From the IMG/VR virus record IMGVR_UViG_3300030098_004828, positions 177,754-241,753 of that record: a stretch of 64,000 nucleotides of DNA. The stretch is one strand, 5' to 3'. Made by a program: the position numbers and the translations under genes. The stretch comes from a virus. Positions 44,177-51,179 of the stretch are shown piece after piece (positions within the stretch are counted from its first letter, which is position 1; each line of letters begins with the position of its first letter). Under the pieces are notes generated by a model, which worked only from the letters and a program-made list of their open reading frames with translations, did not search any database and was not told the origin of the DNA.

Positions 44177-44647
44177 ATGGCTTCAATAAAGACAACTTTT
44201 TCTATTATTGGTACAGGTGCCTCTTCAACAAATCCAATTAGCATTACACCACAAGCTGCTACAATTACTGTAACAGATCCTGAAGAAACAGGAACATTAG
44301 ATGTTAGTGCAACTGGAGTTTCTGGAGATGAACAGATTATAATTAATCCTACTGCTTCAGATAGTACAGCAATGGGTGCAACTGCTGCTGGTTCTTGGGT
44401 TTACTTAAGAAACGGTGCTACAACTGGTTCATCTTTACTAAAGGTTCAAGCTTACTTAAAAGCAGCTGAGCAAGCAGGTGGAGCAGCAGCTATGTGGGTT
44501 ACAATATGTTCACTTAAACCAGGTGAATTTATGTGGTATAGCCCAGTTAATGTTACTGATGGTGGAACAGATATAAAAAGAGGTTGTAAGGTAGTTAATT
44601 CAACTGCTACTGCGACAACTTGTGAATTCGCAAGGTTTAATAGATAA
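44177..44647 (+). CDS. Small beta-sandwich virion (decoration-type) protein
   Basis: A 156-residue Thr/Ala/Gly-rich protein with no signal peptide. A central AGSWVYLRNGATTGSS strand-turn and a LKPGEFMWYSPVN motif parallel the equivalent parts of 44666 (AYMFLKMTGDSGDTG, then RHNDFCFFRVPGG) and 49861 (AYVYVVNTASDAAHT, then EAGEWGFFAIPNG). The three look like diverged members of one fold. Head decoration or fibre tip is the most likely role. Confidence 0.6.
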   Translation: MASIKTTFSIIGTGASSTNPISITPQAATITVTDPEETGTLDVSATGVSGDEQIIINPTASDSTAMGATAAGSWVYLRNGATTGSSLLKVQAYLKAAEQAGGAAAMWVTICSLKPGEFMWYSPVNVTDGGTDIKRGCKVVNSTATATTCEFARFNR

Positions 44648-44665
44648 TTTTAAAAAATAATAATA

Positions 44666-45046
44666 ATGGCAAATTTAATATGTACATTTACCGCTCAAGA
44701 AACAAGTCTGGGACCTGATAAAGTAACTATTAGTGAGTTAAATAAAAGTTTTGTTGTAGAAACTCCTACTATTTCAGCTGGTGCTACCGTTGCTGCAGGT
44801 GTAACTAAAACAATTTTTACTGCTCCAACTAAGGATGCTTATATGTTCCTTAAAATGACAGGTGATAGTGGAGACACCGGTTGTGTTGTTGATGTTAATG
44901 CTCAGCCCGCTGCTACATTAAGACATAATGATTTTTGTTTTTTCAGAGTTCCTGGTGGTTTAGCAGTAACTGTTGAAAATAAAGCAGGATCTACTTCTAC
45001 TATTGAGTGGTCAACTTGGGAATGTGAGACTCAAGTAGCACGATAA
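44666..45046 (+). CDS. Small beta-sandwich virion (decoration-type) protein
   Basis: A 126-residue protein related in layout to its neighbour at 44177 and to 49861: a hydrophobic YMFLKM strand, a Gly/Asp turn, an HNDFCFFRVPGG strand-loop and a beta-rich end (STSTIEWSTWECET). No export signal. It lies 12 bases before the signal-peptide-bearing 45059 gene, so virion-type and exported proteins alternate here. Confidence 0.6.
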   Translation: MANLICTFTAQETSLGPDKVTISELNKSFVVETPTISAGATVAAGVTKTIFTAPTKDAYMFLKMTGDSGDTGCVVDVNAQPAATLRHNDFCFFRVPGGLAVTVENKAGSTSTIEWSTWECETQVAR

Positions 45047-45058
45047 TACTAATCTACA

Positions 45059-48000
45059 ATGAAGTCCTTTATAAGACATAGTCTAATATGGATTGTGTTA
45101 TTCCTGTGTTCTACAGTGAATGCTCAATCCATAGACTCTTGGATAGAGATAGAATTTCAATTTGATAATTATGCAGAAGAAGTATCATGGAGTTTATATA
45201 ATTCCACTGATACTATTTCTATTGATACAGGTTTTTACACAGCAGGTCAACCTAATGCATATGAATTTATAGAATTAGATTCAGGAGATTATACATTTCA
45301 ATTAATGGATTCATGGGGTGATGGTTTATCATGGCCTCAAGATGGTTATTGTTTAATATCCAACGAGTGTCAAGATACTCTATTTTATGCATCAGGTAAT
45401 TATGGTTTAGGTTTAATTGAATCTCTTACAATTGCTCCATGTGCTCCTCCAGAGCCTGCAGTAATTGATTGTATGGATGAAAACGCAACAAATTATAATT
45501 CAGATGCTGATGTAAATGATCAGTCTTTATGTGAATATCCACCATGTGAAGGTTGGGGTGAACCTTTTGTAGATCAGATATGTGATGGTGGTCAAGCACT
45601 TCTTTATTGGAATTGGGAAGCTTCAGATAATCCTAATTGCAATGTAATTCAAATAACTTATAGCGGTGAAAATACTAACTCTTATAACTTTGATGTTAAT
45701 ATAGACAATGGTATATGGGGTGTTTATACTGGCAATGGTCAGATGCCTCCTAATTGGGAAGAAGAATATTCATTCCAAGCAATGTTTGCTGATAGTACTA
45801 TGTCAGATACTTTAACGTATACACCATATCCGTGTACACAAGGATGTACAAATGATGATGCTCCTAATTATAATCCATGGGCTACAGTAGACGATGGGTC
45901 ATGTGGAGGTCAAGCATGTGATGTAGGATATACTTCTATAACAATAGATATAACTTTAGATAATTGGCCAAGTGAAACAGGTTGGTCATTAATTAGTGGT
46001 GGTGTAATAGATGAACACATTGATGGAGATTATAATTATCAAGATATAGGTCAAACATTTTCATATTCTTACTGTGTAATGGAAGCCGGATTTGAATTTA
46101 TTATATCAGATACATATGGTGATGGTTTAGCTGGTTCAACTACAGGCGGAGATCTGGATGGAGATGTTCTTATTAGAGGTTGTAATGGAGATACAATAAC
46201 TCAATTATCTAACGGTAATTGGTTAAACGCAGCTCAAGAAAATGTAGGTGTTGGTTTTGGTAGTGTAGCATATTCAGGATGGCAACAAGCTATTATATGT
46301 GAAACAAATGATGTTGCAGGATGTACTAATCCAATATATCAAGAATTTAATCCAGAAGCTGTTATAGATGACGGCTCATGTGTTACAGAACATATATATG
46401 GTTGTATAAATGAAAATGCATTTAACTATGATGAAAATGCAACAGCAATGGATATATATCCTAACTGTAATTATGAACTGTGGATAGGAGATGCAGCTGC
46501 TGATGGTTGGGGTAATTCATTCTTAGGAGTTGTACAAGGTGACAATCAATGGACATTTACAATGGGTCCAGGAGAATATGAACAAACTTTTCCTATTTGG
46601 TTAGAGACAGATAAACCTGTAAAAATATTTTACTTTGAGGTAGGTGGAGCACAAACTCCTCCAGAAGAAGTGGCTTTTCAAACACTACATAATTCGTTTA
46701 AATTAACTAATGCTGATGATGTTATATTAATGTATGAAGGATGGAATCCTTTTGCAAACAATGGTCAAGGTGCACTTCAAGCTTTTGAACCTCCATTCTT
46801 TCAAACATATCAAGCAATGCCTTTCTGTGGTACACTTTGTATCCCTACAGTGGAAGGTTGTTTAGATGCTACAGCACTAAACTATAATGAAGAAGCTAAT
46901 ACAGATGACGGTAGTTGTATAGAGATTATAGAAGGTTGTACTAATGAATTAGCTTTTAACTATGATGAAGAAGCTAACTATGATGACGGGTCATGTGAAG
47001 CTGTAGTTGTTGGATGCATGGATGAGATAGCATGGAACTACAATGAGGATGCTAATACAGATGGTGGTGATTGTATATACTTAGGTTGTACTGATTCTTC
47101 AGCATGTAATTTTAATCCAAATGCAAATGCAGATAGTGGAGGGTGTACTTATGCTGATCAGTATTATAACTGCAGTGATGTATGTATAAATGATGCTGAC
47201 TCAGATGGAATTTGTGATGAACTTGAAATACTAGGATGTACTAGTGTAGCTGCTATTAACTATATGCCGGAAGCAACTGATGATGATGGTAGTTGTGTTG
47301 GTATAGTATATGGCTGTACAGACCCTACTGCTTTTAATTATGACGCTACAGCTAATACAGACAATGGTTCATGTGTGCCTGTAATATACGGGTGTATAGA
47401 TAGTACAGCATTTAACTATGATCCAGCTGCTAATACAGATAATGGAACTTGTGTAGAATTTGTATACGGTTGTACTGATACTACAGCTCTTAACTTTGAT
47501 CCATTAGCAAATACATTAGATAACTCTTGTTGTTATCTTGGAGGATGTATGGATTCTACTGCATTAAACTATGATGAAGATGCTTGTTTTGATGATGGTA
47601 GTTGTATAGTTATAATAGAAGGATGTGCAGATCCTAATGCATACAACTATAATCCGCTAGTTAATTTACCAGACAATAGTACGTGTCTTTATGATGCAGG
47701 TTGTTATAGTGGACCTGGTGAACCTTATTGGTTAAATGATCCTTGCTATGCTTGGGTTATAGATATAGATAGTTATTGTTGTACAGAAATTTGGGATGAG
47801 ACTTGTCAGTCTATGTATAACTATTGTGAAGATGGCTGGCCTGTTGATTTAGATGAATTATCAGGTAGTGATATAATTGTATACCCTAATCCTACAGCAA
47901 ATACATTTACTATAGAAACAAGATTAGATATTGATGTAGAACTATATAATATAGTAGGAGAACTTATAGAAACAGATAATATTAAAAGAATAGATATATC

Positions 48001-48079
48001 AGATTATCCTGATGGAATATATAATTTGATTATTACATATGATAAAATAAGAATAACAAAAAAAATAATTAAACTATGA
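45059..48079 (+). CDS. Secreted 1006-aa repeat protein with T9SS type A sorting domain
   Basis: A signal peptide (IWIVLFLCSTVNAQS, cleavage likely after VNA) directs Sec export. The mature protein has two beta domains ending in DSWGDGL and DTYGDGL (near residues 90 and 360), a further beta domain near 475-590, and about 14 repeats of about 25-40 residues of the form GC-x4-A-x-N(Y/F)(N/D)-x2-A-x-DDGSC. The last 70 residues match the Por/T9SS type A C-terminal sorting domain: IIVYPNPTANTFTIE, then VELYNIVGE, then DISDYPDGIYNLII and a basic end (RITKKIIKL). In Bacteroidetes this signal sends the protein through the outer membrane for release or surface attachment. A phage gene carrying it is unusual. 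Its repeats match those of the virion-type protein at the left edge. The stop overlaps the following lipoprotein start. Confidence 0.85.
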   Translation: MKSFIRHSLIWIVLFLCSTVNAQSIDSWIEIEFQFDNYAEEVSWSLYNSTDTISIDTGFYTAGQPNAYEFIELDSGDYTFQLMDSWGDGLSWPQDGYCLISNECQDTLFYASGNYGLGLIESLTIAPCAPPEPAVIDCMDENATNYNSDADVNDQSLCEYPPCEGWGEPFVDQICDGGQALLYWNWEASDNPNCNVIQITYSGENTNSYNFDVNIDNGIWGVYTGNGQMPPNWEEEYSFQAMFADSTMSDTLTYTPYPCTQGCTNDDAPNYNPWATVDDGSCGGQACDVGYTSITIDITLDNWPSETGWSLISGGVIDEHIDGDYNYQDIGQTFSYSYCVMEAGFEFIISDTYGDGLAGSTTGGDLDGDVLIRGCNGDTITQLSNGNWLNAAQENVGVGFGSVAYSGWQQAIICETNDVAGCTNPIYQEFNPEAVIDDGSCVTEHIYGCINENAFNYDENATAMDIYPNCNYELWIGDAAADGWGNSFLGVVQGDNQWTFTMGPGEYEQTFPIWLETDKPVKIFYFEVGGAQTPPEEVAFQTLHNSFKLTNADDVILMYEGWNPFANNGQGALQAFEPPFFQTYQAMPFCGTLCIPTVEGCLDATALNYNEEANTDDGSCIEIIEGCTNELAFNYDEEANYDDGSCEAVVVGCMDEIAWNYNEDANTDGGDCIYLGCTDSSACNFNPNANADSGGCTYADQYYNCSDVCINDADSDGICDELEILGCTSVAAINYMPEATDDDGSCVGIVYGCTDPTAFNYDATANTDNGSCVPVIYGCIDSTAFNYDPAANTDNGTCVEFVYGCTDTTALNFDPLANTLDNSCCYLGGCMDSTALNYDEDACFDDGSCIVIIEGCADPNAYNYNPLVNLPDNSTCLYDAGCYSGPGEPYWLNDPCYAWVIDIDSYCCTEIWDETCQSMYNYCEDGWPVDLDELSGSDIIVYPNPTANTFTIETRLDIDVELYNIVGELIETDNIKRIDISDYPDGIYNLIITYDKIRITKKIIKL
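45467..47693 (+). repeat. About 14 GC...DDGSC Cys-pair protein repeats
   Basis: In the translated 45059 gene, units such as GCTNDDAPNYNPWAT + VDDGSC, GCLDATALNYNEEAN + TDDGSC and GCIDSTAFNYDPAAN + TDNGTC recur, each with one Cys near each end. Spacing is irregular early and tandem late (from about nt 46855). The DNA copies are diverged, so this is an old amplification rather than a recent tandem duplication. Confidence 0.85.
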
Positions 48080-48267
48080 AATATTTAGCAGCATTGTGGG
48101 TTTTAGTAATTGTAGGTTGCGGATTATTTAATCCTGCAAAATATAATCCTAATCCAAGACCAGTAGTAGAAGAGTGTTGTGCTAAAGATTCAATAAGAAT
48201 TGATACAATAAGATTAACAAATGGTGTTGATCATATTATTATGTTAGATACAGTAAAAATTAAATAA
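48076..48267 (+). CDS. Small lipoprotein (possible o-spanin)
   Basis: A 63-residue protein with a lipoprotein signal: hydrophobic stretch LAALWVLVIVGCG, where IVGC is a lipobox with Cys15 as the lipidated residue. The mature part is Pro/Asn-rich, has a CC pair (EECCAKD) and ends in short beta-like repeats (SIRIDTIRL, DHIIMLDTVKIK). Small lipoproteins next to phage membrane genes are often outer-membrane spanins, but the spacing to any i-spanin candidate (42875, 43433) is large. It overlaps the T9SS protein gene by four bases. Confidence 0.65.
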   Translation: MKYLAALWVLVIVGCGLFNPAKYNPNPRPVVEECCAKDSIRIDTIRLTNGVDHIIMLDTVKIK

Positions 48268-48278
48268 AATTTAAAATT

Positions 48279-48530
48279 ATGCCACAAGGAAAAGGAACTT
48301 ATGGGTCTCAAGTAGGTAGACCAAGAAAAACACAAAAAGGAGGTGCTTCTTGTTCATTAAAAGTTAAAGGTGTAAACATTTGTTCATTAACCAAAAGACA
48401 ACAAACTTCATTGCAAAAACATGCAGAACATCATACTAAAAAACATATTCAAGCTATGGTAAACGCAATGAACAATGGTGCTAGTTTTACTCAATCACAT
48501 AAAGATGCAATGCAAAAAGTAGGAAAATGA
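48279..48530 (+). CDS. Small basic phage protein of unknown function
   Basis: An 83-residue protein beginning MPQGKGTYGSQVGRPRK, an opening I recognise from small virion-associated proteins of marine phages. Two cysteines (GASCSL, NICSL) and a His-rich helix (KHAEHHTKKH) could bind metal or nucleic acid. The stop overlaps the next ATG (ATGA). The role is unknown. Confidence 0.6.
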   Translation: MPQGKGTYGSQVGRPRKTQKGGASCSLKVKGVNICSLTKRQQTSLQKHAEHHTKKHIQAMVNAMNNGASFTQSHKDAMQKVGK

Positions 48531-49585
48531 GAATAATTTTATACATATTATTACTTTTATCATTTACGATAAATGCACAAGAAGAAAGTAAATTTAAAAA
48601 AGAACTTAAAAAAACTTTTAAATTTTCTACATTCTATGCTGCAGTAAATGGTGGTACTTCTATTTCAGATCAAAATGTATATTCTGTATTAGATCAACTT
48701 CAAACCGATGTAATAGAAACTCCATTTGATTACGCACTAACTCTAGGTGTAAGAAAGATACAAAGATTTGGATACGAAAACAAGGCTAACACATTCAAAG
48801 ACGGTACAGAAACTTCATACTCTGATGCCGCTACAATAGGACGAACTAAAGGATTTGAGTTTTTATTTGAGATGGATTACCAAAGAAGATTTGGTGATAC
48901 ATATATAGATCAGAATCACTTTCTACGATACTTAGCAGATAAATGGGTTGTTAAGGTGGAGTATTTACAAGATGGCTTTGCTGATGTAGAATACATGGAA
49001 GCATCACAACGATATAGACAAAAGATAGGTAAGAGATTTTCACTTACTGCAGGGACAGCACAAAGGATCTCCGAACCTTATGGATTTGATCCGTTAGCTC
49101 AGTGGTTGTTATCCAACGGGAACTTACACTACACAAACCTTGCTTTAGAGGAAGGCTACTCAATTGGTTTTGCACCAACAGGAATAGAATACTTAGACCC
49201 TAGTGGAGCGGTCGTGGCTACAAGCAGTGAAGTTTGGGAAGAGGTGGTAATACCGCAAATGCTTGATGACTATGTTAAAGCAAGTAAAGATGCATTACCA
49301 GTACAATGGTGTCACTCTTTAGTAATTGGCTTTGACTATTATTACTATACAAAAAAGATCTGGTTACACTCATGGGGTAATGTGCTTCCTGTTCATCTTA
49401 ACACAGGAGGAGAATACTCATATCACAATTTTAATAATGGTAATTGGATAGATTATTCTGGTGGTTTAATATTTGGATATAAGATCAATAAGAACTTAGG
49501 TATCTTTGTTGAGGGTAAATATAACAAATATTGGAATAGAAACTGGCATGATTTCAAGTTTGGAATAAATTATATTATTCTTTAG
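48527..49585 (+). CDS. Exported outer-membrane beta-barrel-like protein
   Basis: A 352-residue protein with a signal peptide (IILYILLLLSFTINAQ). The mature part alternates hydrophobic and aromatic residues and has long aromatic strands (VIGFDYYYYTKKIWLHSW; SGGLIFGYKINKNLGIFVEG). It ends FKFGINYIIL, a C-terminal beta-signal pattern of outer-membrane barrels, though the terminal residue is Leu rather than Phe. It is coupled to the preceding small gene. A phage-encoded outer-membrane protein could block superinfection, change permeability, or help release; none is shown by sequence. Base composition and codon use look slightly less A/T-biased than its neighbours, hinting at separate acquisition. 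Confidence 0.65.
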   Translation: MRIILYILLLLSFTINAQEESKFKKELKKTFKFSTFYAAVNGGTSISDQNVYSVLDQLQTDVIETPFDYALTLGVRKIQRFGYENKANTFKDGTETSYSDAATIGRTKGFEFLFEMDYQRRFGDTYIDQNHFLRYLADKWVVKVEYLQDGFADVEYMEASQRYRQKIGKRFSLTAGTAQRISEPYGFDPLAQWLLSNGNLHYTNLALEEGYSIGFAPTGIEYLDPSGAVVATSSEVWEEVVIPQMLDDYVKASKDALPVQWCHSLVIGFDYYYYTKKIWLHSWGNVLPVHLNTGGEYSYHNFNNGNWIDYSGGLIFGYKINKNLGIFVEGKYNKYWNRNWHDFKFGINYIIL

Positions 49586-49602
49586 ATTTTCCTATTTTTT
49601 TT

Positions 49603-49612
49603 GTATATTATT
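49603..49612 (+). promoter_or_regulatory. GTATATTATT element (copy 4, one change)
   Basis: It is preceded by a T-run and TTT, as in copy 2, and followed by ATATAACC. It lies 17 bases after the stop of the barrel gene and 22 before the 49635 microprotein. The T-run in front could also act in termination of the barrel transcript. Promoter function is inferred from similarity to the other copies. Confidence 0.4.
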
Positions 49613-49634
49613 ATATAACCAAAACCGTAAACAT

Positions 49635-49784
49635 ATGAACTGGATAAACAGTTGGCGTGAAGGTAACAAAAAGAATATTGTTGATTTCACAGTAAGATTT
49701 GGGGTATTTACCCTATTTGAATTAAAATGGAACCCTGGTGTAAACTTTAGGTTCTTAATATTAAACTTTGGATTTGAAATATAA
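49635..49784 (+). CDS. Small hypothetical protein (49 aa)
   Basis: An ATG frame starting MNWINSWREGNKKNIVDF and ending in an aromatic, beta-like stretch (FRFLILNFGFEI). It follows a candidate promoter and overlaps the next microprotein by one base (TAATG). I recognise no family. The conserved gene-packing style supports it as real. Confidence 0.5.
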   Translation: MNWINSWREGNKKNIVDFTVRFGVFTLFELKWNPGVNFRFLILNFGFEI

Positions 49785-49855
49785 TGTGTCCTTGTCCAAT
49801 ATGTATAATAGCAGCAGTTTTTGCTGTTGTTACAGTAAAATTAATTAAAAAGTAA
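49784..49855 (+). CDS. CPCPIC membrane microprotein (23 aa)
   Basis: An ATG frame overlapping the upstream stop by TAATG. It starts MCPCPICIIAAVFAVV and continues to a basic end (KLIKK). The N-terminal C-P-C-P-x-C cluster precedes one hydrophobic helix, a layout of tiny membrane proteins. At 23 residues it could be spurious, but the coupling and the non-random Cys/Pro start favour a real gene. Confidence 0.35.
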   Translation: MCPCPICIIAAVFAVVTVKLIKK

Positions 49856-49860
49856 TATAA

Positions 49861-50223
49861 ATGGCAACATTAAACACAACAGTTAAATTAGAGACATCTT
49901 CTTCAGTAGCAGGTGTGTTAAAATTAGATTTTACTAATACACAACCTTTTACAATTGGAGATGTTGCTGGTGATGATCTTACTGTTAATGCATTAACTTC
50001 TCTTGTAGCAACTGGATATGGTGCTACAGCTTATGTTTATGTAGTGAATACAGCAAGTGATGCTGCACATACAATAGCATTAATGACTGATGCTGGTGTA
50101 CAATGGGGTACTTTAGAAGCCGGTGAATGGGGATTTTTTGCAATTCCTAATGGAACAGGATTTAAAGTACAAGCTGATGCTGGAGTACCTGTGCTTAATT
50201 ATGTTATAATGAAAAAAGCATAA
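49861..50223 (+). CDS. Small beta-sandwich virion (decoration-type) protein
   Basis: A 120-residue protein without export signal. ATAYVYVVNTASDAAHTIAL, then WGTLEAGEWGFFAIPNGTGF, then VQADAG forms a compact beta pattern seen in small head-decoration-type proteins of large Bacteroidetes phages. It shares the plan of 44177 and 44666. It lies four bases before a Cys-containing small gene. Confidence 0.6.
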   Translation: MATLNTTVKLETSSSVAGVLKLDFTNTQPFTIGDVAGDDLTVNALTSLVATGYGATAYVYVVNTASDAAHTIALMTDAGVQWGTLEAGEWGFFAIPNGTGFKVQADAGVPVLNYVIMKKA

Positions 50224-50227
50224 ACCA

Positions 50228-50488
50228 ATGTTTAAAGGATTAAAAAATATAAAAGTCACTGATACGAGAACTCAGATGACTTTTTGTGCAAGTTGTAAAA
50301 CTTGTCCAGCTATAGATATCTCAACTGAATCTGACAAAGTAATTGTTGGAGGTGATGATGAAGGATATACTGAATTTACAAAAGATCAATTTGCTCTTTT
50401 TGTAAAGACAGTTAAAGCTGGAACTTATGATAAATATTTACCAGAAGAAGGAGCAGATCTTAATGAGGACGTTCCTTTTGGAGACTAA
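50228..50488 (+). CDS. Small acidic protein with CxxCxxC motif
   Basis: An 86-residue protein: FCASCKTCPAID gives C-x2-C-x2-C, suitable for metal or Fe-S binding. It is followed by a strand, a GGDDEGYTEFTKDQFALF segment and a helix ending VKAGTYDKYLPEE. The second half superficially resembles the DUF397 layout (strand, turn, F-x-x-F helix, G-x-Y/F-D), but that family is actinobacterial, so I make no assignment. Confidence 0.55.
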   Translation: MFKGLKNIKVTDTRTQMTFCASCKTCPAIDISTESDKVIVGGDDEGYTEFTKDQFALFVKTVKAGTYDKYLPEEGADLNEDVPFGD

Positions 50489-50505
50489 TTTAAAAATAAA
50501 AAGTT

Positions 50506-51150
50506 ATGCCACAATTAGGAAATAAAAAATATTCATATGACGCAGATGGAATGCGTGAATATATAAAAGATAAAAATGCTATATCTAAAGCTATGTATGG
50601 TAGATCTCATTTTCCAATAGATGAAGCTAAAAATGGTGGTGATGATAAGAAATATAAAAAAGGTGATGATATTTTAGAGCACCTTAATATACATAGTTCA
50701 GATAGAACAGATAAAGGTGGTAAACCTGGTGATATAGATGGGGACGGTATTCCTGAAAACTATGTAGATAGTGATAAAAGAAAAGGTAATTTAAAACAAA
50801 CTGGTTGGAGAAGATATCTAGATAAAAATGCTGGTGTTGATTTAGAATTACTTGCAGATGATTTAAAAACAGGAAACTATAAAGGTAAAAGAGAGGGTCA
50901 TAAATCTGCTCTTGATAAATATTTTGGATTTTTTAATAAGCAGACAGCAAAGGTGTTTAATGCAATAGATAAAATGCAAAATAAACCTCCAAAATATTCT
51001 AATGAAGAAATAGAAAACATGACTGGTGGTCTTTCAGGAGAAGGTTTAGGAAGACAGTTTTTAAGTAATGGTGGCCGAGTCAAAGGAATAAATGGTGCAA
51101 AAAATATGAACGTTCCTGGAATGATAAAGGGAACGTTTAACGGTAAATAG
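50506..51150 (+). CDS. Basic phage protein ending in the PGMIKG C-terminal signature
   Basis: A 214-residue protein with a DIDGDGIPENYVDSD calcium-binding-type motif (about residues 76-90) like that in the 8208 protein. A helix follows (residues about 105-160), then a Gly-rich C-terminus: SNGGRVKGINGAKNMNVPGM followed by IKGTFNGK. The PGMI(K/N)G ending recurs in two neighbouring proteins (53393 and 53872). No enzyme motif. A small virion or packaged protein is likely. Confidence 0.6.
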   Translation: MPQLGNKKYSYDADGMREYIKDKNAISKAMYGRSHFPIDEAKNGGDDKKYKKGDDILEHLNIHSSDRTDKGGKPGDIDGDGIPENYVDSDKRKGNLKQTGWRRYLDKNAGVDLELLADDLKTGNYKGKREGHKSALDKYFGFFNKQTAKVFNAIDKMQNKPPKYSNEEIENMTGGLSGEGLGRQFLSNGGRVKGINGAKNMNVPGMIKGTFNGK

Positions 51151-51179
51151 TAATTAATTAATTTTAAAAATAAATAGTC

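Noticed and set aside
50228-50488. DUF397-like assignment for the 86-residue CxxCxxC protein
   Set aside because: Only the strand-turn-helix order matches; the family is actinobacterial and the cysteine triplet is not part of it.
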